A DNA stretch of 64,000 nt. It comes from CAZNXJ01 sp964577115 (GTDB taxonomy: Bacteria; Planctomycetota; Planctomycetia; Pirellulales; Pirellulaceae). Positions 36,166 to 45,057 of the stretch are shown one piece after another. The DNA lies in assembly GCA_964577115.1 (NCBI GenBank), contig CAZNXJ010000011.1, positions 107,316 through 171,315 of the forward strand, written 5' to 3'. The stretch's first letter is position 1, and every line of letters starts with the position of its first letter. The notes beneath the pieces were generated by a model. It ran no database searches. It was given only the letters and a program-made list of their open reading frames with translations, and was not told where the DNA came from. The translations under genes and the position numbers were made by a program.

Positions 36166-36570
36166 ATGCGGATTGCTGGAATCGTCGGACTGTGTGGAGT
36201 ACTGCTACTGAGTACGGCTGGGGTAGTGACCGCCCAAGAAAAGAGATTGGGGGAACGTATCGGCAAACAGTTGGACAAAGGCCTGCGCGAGTTGCAGGAG
36301 GAGCTCCGCGAGGGCTGGACTGAAGTTCGGAAACGCATTGACAAGCTAAGCGTTGAAGGACGAGTTTATAGTCGCCTGCACTGGGATAAAGGGCTGCGCG
36401 CAGCGTCCTTCGAAATCGAAGTACCGGAAGAAGGCGTGGTGGTACTCACCGGCAGCGTCCCGAGCGCTGCGGCTCAGCGCAAGGCCGTCCAACTCGCCGA
36501 AGACACGGTCGGTGTGCGCCAGGTGGTGGACCGGCTGACCGTGGTGCCGCCCTCATCCGCAGAACCGTGA
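36166..36570 (+). CDS. exported BON-domain protein
   Basis: About 134 residues. The start at 36166 (MRIAGIVGLCGV) follows GAGGAGCGAGG and yields a clear signal peptide ending near VVTAQE. An amphipathic helical stretch (LGERIGKQLDKGLRELQEEL) precedes a BON domain at about 55-125, with SFEIEVPEEGVVVLTGSVPS and AEDTVGVRQVVDRLTVV. BON proteins bind phospholipid membranes and are usually induced by osmotic or envelope stress. A sigma-54-like promoter lies just upstream, and the gene converges with an NtrC-type regulator gene 25 bp away. Confidence 0.9.
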   Translation: MRIAGIVGLCGVLLLSTAGVVTAQEKRLGERIGKQLDKGLRELQEELREGWTEVRKRIDKLSVEGRVYSRLHWDKGLRAASFEIEVPEEGVVVLTGSVPSAAAQRKAVQLAEDTVGVRQVVDRLTVVPPSSAEP

Positions 36571-36595
36571 TGCGGCGTAGCGCGTGTCTCGCGTG

Positions 36596-38002
36596 TTAGT
36601 CATCGCCCGCGACGGGCGGCGAGCGAAGTTTCTTGCGCAGTGTGGTGCGATGGAGACCGAGCGTTCGCGCGGCGCTTGCTAATTGCCCTTGGTGGTGCTC
36701 GACGACCGTTTCCAGGAGCGGCGGCTCGACAAGCCCCAAATAACGCTCGTACAGGTCTTCGCAGCCTTCTTCCGCCCGCAATTGCTCGCGCGTCCACGCG
36801 CGCAGCAGTGCCTCGAGCTGTCCGGTCGGAGCGTTGCCGAAGGGCGTTCCGGGCGCCTGCGCCACGACCGGAGCCGGAAGATGTTCCAGCTCAATCGTCC
36901 CGCCGCGCGCGACGACCACGGCGTGATCGATCGCGTTGCGCAGCTCGCGAATGTTGCCATACCAGGGCCGGGCTTCCAGTTCCTTGATTACCGCATCCGA
37001 AAGGCGCGGTAGCGGAGTGCGCCCTGCAGCGGCCAGCGCGAGAAAGTGCTGCGAAAGCATCACGATGTCCTCACGCCGCGCGCGAAGCGGCGGAATATTG
37101 AGCTGAAAGGCGCAGAGCCGGAAATAGAGGTCGTGGCGGAATTGGCCCTCGTGCACGCGTGCGAGCAGGTCTTGGTGCGTGGCGGATAGGACACGGAAAT
37201 TGGTGGCGACCGGTTCGCTGCTGCCGACCGGAACAATCTGCCCGTGCTCGAGTGCGCGGAGCAACTTCACTTGAAGGGGTAAGGGAATGTCGGCGACTTC
37301 ATCGAGGAACAATGTGCCGCCGTTGGCCTGAACTAGGAGCCCATCGCGCTGCCGATCGGCTCCAGTAAACGCGCCGCGCGCATGGCCGAACAGCTCGCTT
37401 TCCGCCAGCGTCGGACTCAGTGCTGCCACGTTGACCGCCACGAAGGGCCCGTCCGAGCGACGGCTGTAACGGTGAATCGCACGCGCAGCGAGCTCCTTGC
37501 CGCTCCCGCTTTCGCCAGAAATGAGAACGTTGACCTGCGAGTCGGCGACGAGCGCGATTTGGCGAAAAAGCTCCTGCATCGCAGGCGAACTGCCGACCAT
37601 CGCTCCCGGAGCGCCGGTCGGCTCTGGCGCTTGGCGCGGCATGGGCGCGGATAGCGCACGCTGGAGCGTGCGCTGGAGTTTGTCGAGTTCAAACGGTTTG
37701 GTGAGGTACTCAAAGGCACCGCCGCGCACCGCATCCACAGCCGTCTGCAAGTCTCCGTGCGCCGTGATGATCACAATGGGTACGTTTGCCGCTCGTTCCT
37801 GCAAGCGGCGCATGGCCTCCAGCCCATCCATACCCGGCAGCCGCACGTCCAGCACGATGGCGTCCGGCCGCTGTTGTTCGACGATGGCGAGCGCGTCTTC
37901 GGCCGTCGAGACCGTTTCGACTTCGTGTCCCAGCCGCTGGGCAGCGCGCGCGAGGGCCCAACAGATACTCGGTTCATCGTCCACGACCAACAGCTTCGGC
38001 AT
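36596..38002 (-). CDS. NtrC-family sigma-54-dependent response regulator
   Basis: Protein of 468 residues. The receiver domain at 1-118 has phospho-acceptor Asp52 in VLDVRLPGMDG. The AAA+ domain has Walker A GESGSGKE at 163-170, the sigma-54 contact loop GAFTGA at 210-215 and LFLDEVADIPLPLQVKLLRAL as Walker B. A Fis-type helix-turn-helix closes the protein (LASAARTLGLHRTTLRKKL). It is a complete enhancer-binding activator. Its start overlaps the end of the kinase gene by 29 bp, so the two are translationally coupled. Targets are not given by the sequence; the sigma-54-like sites elsewhere in this window are candidates. Confidence 0.96.
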   Translation of the reverse strand: MPKLLVVDDEPSICWALARAAQRLGHEVETVSTAEDALAIVEQQRPDAIVLDVRLPGMDGLEAMRRLQERAANVPIVIITAHGDLQTAVDAVRGGAFEYLTKPFELDKLQRTLQRALSAPMPRQAPEPTGAPGAMVGSSPAMQELFRQIALVADSQVNVLISGESGSGKELAARAIHRYSRRSDGPFVAVNVAALSPTLAESELFGHARGAFTGADRQRDGLLVQANGGTLFLDEVADIPLPLQVKLLRALEHGQIVPVGSSEPVATNFRVLSATHQDLLARVHEGQFRHDLYFRLCAFQLNIPPLRARREDIVMLSQHFLALAAAGRTPLPRLSDAVIKELEARPWYGNIRELRNAIDHAVVVARGGTIELEHLPAPVVAQAPGTPFGNAPTGQLEALLRAWTREQLRAEEGCEDLYERYLGLVEPPLLETVVEHHQGQLASAARTLGLHRTTLRKKLRSPPVAGDD

Positions 38003-39434
38003 GAATTGGCTCCTTCGCGTCGAGCGGCAGCTCGATCACGAAACGTGTCATCGCATCGCGCGGCTCGAAATACAGTCGTCCCTGGTGTTCGCGAATGATG
38101 TCGCGCGCAACGGATAGGCCCAATCCGGCACCTTCGGGTTTGGTGGAGACGAGCGGCTCAAACATTTGCGACTGGATCGACGGCGGAGGGCCATTCCCGC
38201 TATCGAGCACTGACAATTGTACGCGGTCATCGAGCGTTTCGAGTGTCACGGACACAACCGGCGTCTGCGGGTTCCCGCGAGCGTCCTGCGGCCGGACGTT
38301 CACACTCGATCGGTCCGCGGCGGCATCCACGGCGTTGAGCAGTAAATTTAGCAACGCGTCGCGGAGCGCATCCGGATGCGCGCGAACGTAGAGCGGTTCG
38401 CTATGCGCTTGCCATTCGAGCCGAACGCCCACATGGCGCGCTTGCGGTGCGACGAGCGGCAGCGTGCTCGTCACCAGCGCATTCAGCTCGACCCGCTCGC
38501 GTGGCAATGGTGGACGGTGCTTGACGGCGAGAAATCGCCGCAAGGAGTTTTCCACCATGTCGAGCTGCTGAATCGCGACGCGCAAGCTTTCATCCTCGGG
38601 CTGCGGACAGTCTTCGCGATGAAGTTCGAGCGCCATGCGACAACCGGTCACCGCATTGCGGATCTGGTGCGCGAACGCGCCGCCCAACTGGCCCAGCGTC
38701 CGGAGCTGCTCGTCGCGGCGCACCTGCCGCTCGTAGTCCGCCAGCATTGCTGCCGTGCGGTTAATAGCCAGCGACAGATCGCGAATTTCGTCATCCCGGC
38801 GCGGCACGTCAATCGGTTCGAACTTCCCCGCCGCAATCTGGTCCATGTGGTCGCGCACACGAAACAGAGGGCGCGTCATGCGCCGCGCGATGCGATGACT
38901 GACCACCACGGCGACGGCTAGTGAGACAAGCCCGATGGCCAAAGGAGGGCCCACAGCCTCGCGCCGCGCTCGCTGGTAGAGCGATACCGGATAGAGCACG
39001 TGCAGTTGTCCGGGGGGACCCTGCACGGCCGGCCGCCCCAGCGCAAATGCTGCATGAAAATACGGCTCGCCATCGAGCTCCATCCGCTCATCGAGCGTCA
39101 ATTCCTGAGGCCGCCGATGGGCCGAACCGGGTTGTTCTGCTCGTGGAAAACGTTCCGGTAAGGGCCGCTCGTAGCTCGACGCGAGCACCGAACCCTGCGC
39201 GTCGGTGACGACGAACTCGGCGCCGGAAAGGCCCCGCATCTGGCGCAGGATTCCATCGGTCAGCGGAAATGATGACTCGGCGATTGTCACGCTCAGCCCC
39301 TGAAGCTGGCGCACAATCTGTGCCCTGCTCTGCCTCTCGGCCATCCAGGCATCCGTGACACTGACGCTGGCGACCGCCGCCAGGATCACGCCGGCCATGG
39401 GAAGGAGAATCTGTTGTTGAAAGGGCTGACGCAT
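37974..39434 (-). CDS. membrane sensor histidine kinase (HAMP), partner of the NtrC-type regulator
   Basis: About 486 residues. TM1 is LLPMAGVILAAVASVSVTDA, a periplasmic sensor region covers about 35-160, and TM2 is at about 162-180 (AIGLVSLAVAVVVSHRIARR). A HAMP linker follows with FEPIDVPRRDDEIRDLSLAI. The H-box is GGAFAHQIRNAVTGCR with His near 256. The HATPase domain has LLNLLLNAVDAAAD, DSGNGPPPS and GAGLGLSVARDII. The start at 39434 puts TM1 near the N-terminus; an in-frame ATG at 39479 is also possible. The signal is unknown. Confidence 0.94.
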   Translation of the reverse strand: MRQPFQQQILLPMAGVILAAVASVSVTDAWMAERQSRAQIVRQLQGLSVTIAESSFPLTDGILRQMRGLSGAEFVVTDAQGSVLASSYERPLPERFPRAEQPGSAHRRPQELTLDERMELDGEPYFHAAFALGRPAVQGPPGQLHVLYPVSLYQRARREAVGPPLAIGLVSLAVAVVVSHRIARRMTRPLFRVRDHMDQIAAGKFEPIDVPRRDDEIRDLSLAINRTAAMLADYERQVRRDEQLRTLGQLGGAFAHQIRNAVTGCRMALELHREDCPQPEDESLRVAIQQLDMVENSLRRFLAVKHRPPLPRERVELNALVTSTLPLVAPQARHVGVRLEWQAHSEPLYVRAHPDALRDALLNLLLNAVDAAADRSSVNVRPQDARGNPQTPVVSVTLETLDDRVQLSVLDSGNGPPPSIQSQMFEPLVSTKPEGAGLGLSVARDIIREHQGRLYFEPRDAMTRFVIELPLDAKEPIHAEAVGRGR

Positions 39435-40074
39435 AAATGACGTCTCGCTTGTAGGCCTGGAGCGCCTCGGGTGAACCATCTATTCGTCATGTTACCACGG
39501 CCCCCTCCCATTCGAATTTGGCGAGCGCGCTGTGCTGCCGTGATTTGCTGCCGCGGGACAATTAAATGAGGATCGGCTCGTTCGCGCGTGTCGAAAATTT
39601 CAGCGCCTTACCTCCGAGTGCGCCGAAAAATTGTCCATCTCCTTGGCGGCTGCCATCAGCGACACCCCATCCGTGCGGACTAGCCAGCGGGCCGTGTGTG
39701 TCGCTCGGGCCTCGAAACGGGGCAGATTTCTCTTGCGCCGCGAGCCGTCACAGGGCGATGCCGCACAAACATGAGATCAACGGCACGCGGAATGCAAAAC
39801 GGCCGAGCGTATTCCGATTGGAACACGGTGCATTGGGAATTCAGCGCAGGTGAGAGGCGTCGGCGCAGGACGCGTGGATGCGCCATCACCCCGAACTCGA
39901 TACAGCGGTCAATTCGCGCCAGCGCGATTTCGTTGTCAGCGTCCACCGCTAGGACTTTTCCCGTCGCGGGGCGGACGCGACGCGAACATCCCTGAGATGC
40001 GGCGCGAGGCGCCAGCGTTCGCCGGACATATTCTGCGTTCCCGACTTCTCAAGGAATAAAGGGCTCACCATTTC
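39435..40074. other. 640-bp divergent intergenic region, nothing recognised
   Basis: Lies between the kinase (minus) and the DUF1559 gene (plus). Short open frames lack supported starts. No sigma-54-like sequence with correct spacing was found, and no repeat was seen. Confidence 0.5.
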
Positions 40075-41070
40075 ATGGAGCAGTATACGACCAGATTCCG
40101 TCCCGCGTTCACGCTCGTCGAAGTGCTCGTGGTCATCGCCATCATTGGCATCCTGACAGGACTCTTATTGCCAGCGGTTCAGGCTGCTCGCGAGGCCGCT
40201 CGTCGAATGTCCTGTAGCAACAATTTGCGCCAGGTTGCTCTGGCGATGCAGAACCACGAAGCGGCGCATCGCCAGTTACCGTACTCGAAACGCACGACGA
40301 TGCCACAGCGTAGCTGGGCTCCCGATGTGCTGATGTTCCTGGAACAGGCCAACGTCGTTAGCGGCGCGCACTACGATCTGGAACAGAACTGGTGGCGGAG
40401 CACAACGTACGATTCGCCTCCCCGGCCAATTCCCAATGCCGAGACGGTTAAGCTGCACCTGCAAGTCTTTCTCTGCCCGTCGACTCCCGGTCCTTTCCGC
40501 TATCAGCACAAGGCGGAGACGCCGCCCGAACAAGACAAACTAGGTGCATGCGGGGACTACTTTGTCCCGGAAGGCGTCGATCCGGCAATCAACAATGAAC
40601 TTCCCCCCGGCGAACAATTCCCGCTCGATACCGATTTGCGTGGTGCGCTGCGAGCGTATCCGGAAGTAAACCGGTATGCGAACATTACCGACGGCACGAG
40701 CCATACGATCCTGATCGGTGAATGCGCGGGGCGGGAAGACGTTTGGCGGGGACGTAAAAAGTATGGTGCTGTTGCCGACCGGTCGCAGCCCAATTGCGCT
40801 CGCGCTCGCGGCGGGGCCTGGGCGACGAACGATAATCCCTATGAGATCGGCACGCGCGCCGAATGGTGTCACAAAAGTCTGATACCCGGCCCGATGAAGA
40901 TCAACAACTCGAATGAATACGGGCACCTGTTCTACAGCTTTCATCCGCAAGGAGCGAACTTCGCGTTCGCGGACGGCTCAGTGCGCTTCCTCAGCGAAGA
41001 GATACGACTGCGGGTCCTCGCCGGGCACGTTACTCGCAGCGGCAGCGAAGTGGATCAGTACGATCTTTGA
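40075..41070 (+). CDS. DUF1559 pseudopilin-like protein
   Basis: Protein of 331 residues. It has a type IV prepilin-type N-terminus, FTLVEVLVVIAIIGILTGLL, with the glutamate five residues after the cleavage-site phenylalanine, followed by LLPAVQAAREAARR. The DUF1559 domain fills the rest. The C-terminal H-X9-DG motif is seen as HPQGANFAFADG. Planctomycetes carry dozens of these secreted pseudopilins; their function is unsettled. AAGGA lies upstream (about 40051). It stands alone, without pilus assembly genes nearby. Confidence 0.94.
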   Translation: MEQYTTRFRPAFTLVEVLVVIAIIGILTGLLLPAVQAAREAARRMSCSNNLRQVALAMQNHEAAHRQLPYSKRTTMPQRSWAPDVLMFLEQANVVSGAHYDLEQNWWRSTTYDSPPRPIPNAETVKLHLQVFLCPSTPGPFRYQHKAETPPEQDKLGACGDYFVPEGVDPAINNELPPGEQFPLDTDLRGALRAYPEVNRYANITDGTSHTILIGECAGREDVWRGRKKYGAVADRSQPNCARARGGAWATNDNPYEIGTRAEWCHKSLIPGPMKINNSNEYGHLFYSFHPQGANFAFADGSVRFLSEEIRLRVLAGHVTRSGSEVDQYDL

Positions 41071-41071
41071 T

Positions 41072-41087
41072 GGCGGCGAGCGCCGCC
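41072..41087 (+). terminator. hairpin directly after the DUF1559 gene
   Basis: GGCGGC pairs with GCCGCC around GAGC, starting 1 bp past the stop codon, between convergent genes. No U-tract. Confidence 0.4.
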
Positions 41088-41119
41088 CGGATTGCACGGC
41101 GATTAACGGCACCACGTGA

Positions 41120-42682
41120 TCAGCTACGCTTGGCTGCCTTCCACAGGGTGCGCGCTTGCTGGTATCCGTCCGACGGATAGCCGTATTGGCTTGCCGTCAC
41201 GCGCGCCAGCGCCACGAGTTGCCCCCAGCGAAACGCAGGGCGCATTGTCGCGAACTCGGCAACCGCCGTGTTGTAATACTTCTCGGCGTGCAGTGCTCCG
41301 TCTTCACTGGTGGCGTATTTCAACAGCAGGTCGCAGACCGGCTGTGGCTCGAAGCCAAGCTGTCCATAGCGCGCGACGGCTGCAGCGGCGGTGAATTGAT
41401 CCTTCGTACGAATCGCCGCTTCGGCTTCGCTTAGCAGCGTTGCGGGATCTTCCGAACGCACCTGCCGGAGGTGTTCCGACGAGGGGAGCGGATCGCGCAG
41501 CGCTCGCGAGCTTTGTCCACCCGTGTGAAAGGCACCCACGATCAGGCTGGCCACAACATTGCGTGGATTACTCACGCGGACAATGTTCCGCCACGCATTG
41601 GCCGCATCCGAAGCGTGTACGCCGACCGAGTCTCCATGGCAGCTTCCCTCGGGCTTCTCACTGCTCGACCATTCGGCCGGCCGCCCTGGATCGCGTAGGA
41701 CGAGCAGATTTGCGGCGAGCGAGATCGCTTCGCCAATCGATTCGGGAGCGAAGCCTTCGCGCAGCGCCTGAGCAACCGCGTCGGCGGCGTCTTCCCCCGC
41801 TCCGGAGAAGATCGTCAGCGCGAGCTGCTGGAGCCAGCCGTCGTCACCCACTTTGTTGCCCAGTGGTCGGCCGATCAGTTGGTACTCGTCCAGAAGTTTT
41901 GGTAGCAGCGTGCGGATAGGAGATCGGCGGCGATTGCGTTCGATCATCGAACGCTCGGCATTCGCACAATACCGGATGCTCTGCCGCAACATGCAGTGTG
42001 CCCACTCGGGGCCGGCTAGTTCCAGTGTATCCCAAGCGCGCCATGCCAGGACGACGCGGTGCACGTCCACTTCGTCCTCCACGGCAAGTTGCAGATGATT
42101 GAATGCTTCGCCCGCGGGAAGTTTGCTGAGAGCGGCAAACGTGCGATCGGCGGCGTCCACATCTCCTTGCCGTGAGACTTCGCGCAAGCGCTCGCCCGCA
42201 TCCACGTTCTCCGGGATTTCCATGGCCTCGATGGCTCGCATTAGCTCGCTCGACCGGCCGCCAAAATCCTGGATGCGTTTGGTATTGCGGTGGAGGACCT
42301 TTAGCACCGGCAGTGGCTGTTCGTCGGCTGGCAGTTGCCGAGCCATCCGGTAGGCGGGCGCCAAGGCCATGAAACTATGAAAGCCGACATAATCCAAACC
42401 GCCAAACGTGCGCGTGTTAGCCAGCGCCCCCGCCGCGACCAGTGTCTTTAGATCGGCTCCGGCGCGTAGCTGCTCGACGAGACGTTCGATCAGCTGATCG
42501 GCGGGTGTCTCTTGCATCTGCGTTACGAGCGGTTCCAAGACGCCGAAGGCGAGCGCCCCGTCGTCCTCGGCTCCCTCCGACGTAGCGATGCCCAAATCGC
42601 TCGCCAGTGAGGATCCCAGCCCTGCCAACAACATGCCGCGACCGATCTCGCTGAGAAACTGGCGTCGGGAGCTGCGGAACAT
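41120..42682 (-). CDS. Tat-exported protein of unknown function
   Basis: About 520 residues. The start at 42682 (MFRSSRRQFLSEIGRGMLLA) follows AAAGGAG by 9 bp and gives a twin-arginine leader. The body is mostly helical, with conserved-looking histidine segments (VGFHSFMALAPAYRM, HLQLAVEDEVDVHRVVLAWR, IVGAFHTGG). I recognise no enzyme motif; similar orphan Tat proteins occur in planctomycetes without known function. It converges with the DUF1559 gene. Twin-arginine export suggests a folded or cofactor-bearing protein. Confidence 0.8.
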   Translation of the reverse strand: MFRSSRRQFLSEIGRGMLLAGLGSSLASDLGIATSEGAEDDGALAFGVLEPLVTQMQETPADQLIERLVEQLRAGADLKTLVAAGALANTRTFGGLDYVGFHSFMALAPAYRMARQLPADEQPLPVLKVLHRNTKRIQDFGGRSSELMRAIEAMEIPENVDAGERLREVSRQGDVDAADRTFAALSKLPAGEAFNHLQLAVEDEVDVHRVVLAWRAWDTLELAGPEWAHCMLRQSIRYCANAERSMIERNRRRSPIRTLLPKLLDEYQLIGRPLGNKVGDDGWLQQLALTIFSGAGEDAADAVAQALREGFAPESIGEAISLAANLLVLRDPGRPAEWSSSEKPEGSCHGDSVGVHASDAANAWRNIVRVSNPRNVVASLIVGAFHTGGQSSRALRDPLPSSEHLRQVRSEDPATLLSEAEAAIRTKDQFTAAAAVARYGQLGFEPQPVCDLLLKYATSEDGALHAEKYYNTAVAEFATMRPAFRWGQLVALARVTASQYGYPSDGYQQARTLWKAAKRS

Positions 42683-43158
42683 CACCGGGACTCCTTTGTG
42701 TTGCGCGGCGGGCCCGCGATGCGAGGACAAGCCTGCCGACGTTCCTCGAACTCGGGGCCGGATTACCGCTGTCCTTTGAGGAAACCAGCGTGCCTTCGCA
42801 GGCCGCAGCGGCAAGGTCCATTATTAACGTTTGCGCAAGCGCACGTCGACGCAGAAAATGGGGGTGTAGTTTGTTGCGGTGGGGAAATGAATCGGAACAG
42901 GGCGCGGGGGGAGCAGCGGGTGAGGGGCCAGAGCTCAAGGGAGATGGCATTAGAAAATCTTACAGCGCGAATTGGGAGTTGCTTGCCCCCTGCCCCACTG
43001 ACTCCTCATCTGCCCTCAAAACCCGGGCTTCTTGAACCCTTTATTGGGTGAACGCTGCATAAGCTCGCACAGCTCTGCCACTTGTAGCGACACATCCATT
43101 TACACCGGCGCATTCGACGCGTTCGAGCCCATCCCTTCCAGAACCGAAATGACCTGCT

Positions 43159-43173
43159 CGGTACGACGGTTGC
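43159..43173 (+). promoter_or_regulatory. sigma-54-like element for the BON-SRPBCC gene
   Basis: Reads CGGTACGACGGTTGC followed by T. Two mismatches to TGGCACG-N4-TTGC and exact GG/GC spacing of 12 bp. The predicted leader is about 75 bp. Confidence 0.5.
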
Positions 43174-43219
43174 TCGCGCTATCAGTGGGGCCCGCGAACG
43201 GAGACGGGACGCGAAAATC

Positions 43220-43248
43220 TTCGGCACGAACAAATTCGGCACGAACAA
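43220..43248 (+). repeat. 14-bp direct repeat in the leader of the BON-SRPBCC gene
   Basis: TTCGGCACGAACAA occurs twice with one base between copies (15-bp period), ending two bases before the AAGGAG ribosome-binding site. It could be a protein or RNA-binding site controlling translation, or a slippage product. Confidence 0.7.
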
Positions 43249-43261
43249 GAAGGAGTCCGTG

Positions 43262-44398
43262 ATGCGTCTGCGAAGCTTTGTGAAGGGAGTCGGCGTCGGT
43301 GCTGCTCTCATGTACATCCTCGACCCCGATCGAGGGCGGAGACGCCGCATGCTGATGCGTCATAAGTACGAGCACACGTTGCACGCGTCGCGTGAATTCT
43401 GGCGGAAAGCGCGTCTGGATCTCGAGAACCGGATCAGCGGAATAATTCACGAGCTGACGGGGAGGCTTCGTCCGGACCATGCCGACGATCGAGTCGTGAC
43501 CGAACGTGTTCGAGCGACGTTGGGGCGGTGTGTATCGCATCCGCACGCGATTCATGTCGAGTCGCATAACGGGCAGGTAACGCTTAGCGGTCCGATACTG
43601 GCGGAAGAGGTGCCCAACCTGCTCCAGGCGGTTTACCGAGTGCGGGGGGTGTCGTATGTCGACAACCAACTCGAGGTGCACGAAGAACCTGGAAACGTGG
43701 CAGCCCTACAGGGAGGCACGCCGGCGCATAAGCGGCGCCGAGAGATCATGCAGCAGAACTGGAGTCCCGCGACGCGCACGCTGGCTCAGTGTGGCGGTTC
43801 GATGCTCCTTATGAACTGGCTGATCAAACGTGACGTCCCTTCTGCGCTGCTGGCGCTTGCCGGTGCGGGACTGATAACGCGTGCGACGCTGAATCGCAGT
43901 TTCGGCCAGATCTTTGGAACGCAGGTTTGTCCGCAAGCTGTGACCATTCAGAAAACCGTGTCGTACCGTGCACCGCTCGAGACCGTCTGGGAGCTGATTT
44001 CGGACTTCGAGCAACTAAGCGAGATGCTGCCGAACATCTCGCATCTCGAATCGATTGGCGAGGGCCGTTATCGCTTTCGCGTTCGCCTGCCCATGGGCCA
44101 GCAACTCGAACTCGAAGACCGCATCACCGAATGGGTGCCGTACGAACGGATTGCTTGGGAAAGTACATCCGACTATCCGCTCTCGTATCAAGGTTGGGTT
44201 TTGCTACAGCGTGAAAGCGATGAACGGACGCGTGTGAACATCCATTTTGAATACACACCGCCTGGAGGTGTTTTGGGCGATGCTCTGGCATCTCTGTTTG
44301 GCAAGGACGCTCAAAGCATTTTCCAAAATGCGATCATTCGCAGTAAGACCTTGCTTGAACTGCCTCAACGTGCCCGCCAAGGGGCTAAAGTCTCTTAA
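43262..44398 (+). CDS. BON + SRPBCC fusion protein
   Basis: Protein of 378 residues. ATG 43262 is preferred over the overlapping GTG 43259 because AAGGAG lies 6 bp upstream. The N-terminus has a YtxH-like glycine helix (VGVGAALMYILDPDRGRRRR). A BON domain covers about 72-140 (HVESHNGQVTLSGPILAEE). A two-helix hydrophobic stretch at about 170-215 resembles the DUF2892 module. SRPBCC covers about 225-370 and ends in PPGG...DAQS, like the protein at 5628. Membrane association is likely. The fusion joins domains found separately at 36166 and 5628, which suggests one functional pathway. Confidence 0.88.
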   Translation: MRLRSFVKGVGVGAALMYILDPDRGRRRRMLMRHKYEHTLHASREFWRKARLDLENRISGIIHELTGRLRPDHADDRVVTERVRATLGRCVSHPHAIHVESHNGQVTLSGPILAEEVPNLLQAVYRVRGVSYVDNQLEVHEEPGNVAALQGGTPAHKRRREIMQQNWSPATRTLAQCGGSMLLMNWLIKRDVPSALLALAGAGLITRATLNRSFGQIFGTQVCPQAVTIQKTVSYRAPLETVWELISDFEQLSEMLPNISHLESIGEGRYRFRVRLPMGQQLELEDRITEWVPYERIAWESTSDYPLSYQGWVLLQRESDERTRVNIHFEYTPPGGVLGDALASLFGKDAQSIFQNAIIRSKTLLELPQRARQGAKVS

Positions 44399-44446
44399 CG
44401 CTCGCGGCCTGAAAAATTACGTCGGGAAGCTGGCCAAATCTCGCGA

Positions 44447-44473
44447 GTCACGGTAGCGACGGTGGCTACTGAC
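44447..44473. terminator. hairpin between convergent genes
   Basis: GTCA and GTAGC pair with GCTAC and TGAC around GACGGTG, with a two-base bulge. It lies between the BON-SRPBCC and phosphodiesterase genes. Confidence 0.4.
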
Positions 44474-44497
44474 GCTTCGCAGCGAGCGTGTTATGGC

Positions 44498-44986
44498 CTA
44501 GAACGTCAGGAACTCGGCGCGAAGATCGGGCAGCGTAACGACGGCAACCGAATGCGGACGCGCCCGGTACACCGCACCGGGATTTAAAAGCTGCGTCGAG
44601 CCGGATTGCTGCCACGTCATGCGGTGCGTATGCCCGAAACAAACCAGGTCGCACGCGCCGCTCGCGACCAGCGATTCGAACTGCTTCGCGTCATCACCGT
44701 GCAAAAAAGCGATTCGGCGGCCTTCGAGCTCGAACTGGCCCAGCGTCTCGTCGCACGTCAACCTGTAACGCTCGATGGCCGCCCGCAGTTCGTTGCGCCG
44801 TTGATCGACGTTTCCGAAGACAAACCGAGTGGGCCAGGTCGCGAAGAAGGGAATGAGATCGGGAGAGCCGATATCGCCGCAGTGGATGAGCTGCGTGATT
44901 CCGGACTCCGACAGGAGCCGAATGGCTTCGCGGGTGTTTCGGAGATGCCCGTGCGTATCGCTGATAACGCCCAGCCGAGTGGCCAT
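44498..44986 (-). CDS. YfcE-type metallophosphoesterase
   Basis: Cytoplasmic phosphodiesterase of 162 residues, normal for the YfcE/MJ0936 family. Metal motifs are GVISDTHGHL, IHCGDIG, GNVD, FLHGDD and CFGHTHR. Members hydrolyse simple phosphodiesters with Mn2+ in vitro; the cellular substrate is unclear. Its start lies 71 bp from the end of the alcohol dehydrogenase gene on the same strand, so co-transcription is possible. Confidence 0.94.
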   Translation of the reverse strand: MATRLGVISDTHGHLRNTREAIRLLSESGITQLIHCGDIGSPDLIPFFATWPTRFVFGNVDQRRNELRAAIERYRLTCDETLGQFELEGRRIAFLHGDDAKQFESLVASGACDLVCFGHTHRMTWQQSGSTQLLNPGAVYRARPHSVAVVTLPDLRAEFLTF

Positions 44987-45057
44987 CGATTATTCCACGA
45001 GTGCGTTTGCGGCCCGCCGATCCATGCGTTGCGTTCTGCTCGGTGGAGCCTCGCAGG

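Larger units (their letters stand above)
42683..43261. other. 579-bp divergent intergenic region with promoter-like elements
   Basis: Between the unknown Tat gene and the BON-SRPBCC gene. It contains a sigma-54-like element at 43159-43173 and a 14-bp direct repeat at 43220-43248. No coding frame is supported. Confidence 0.5.
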
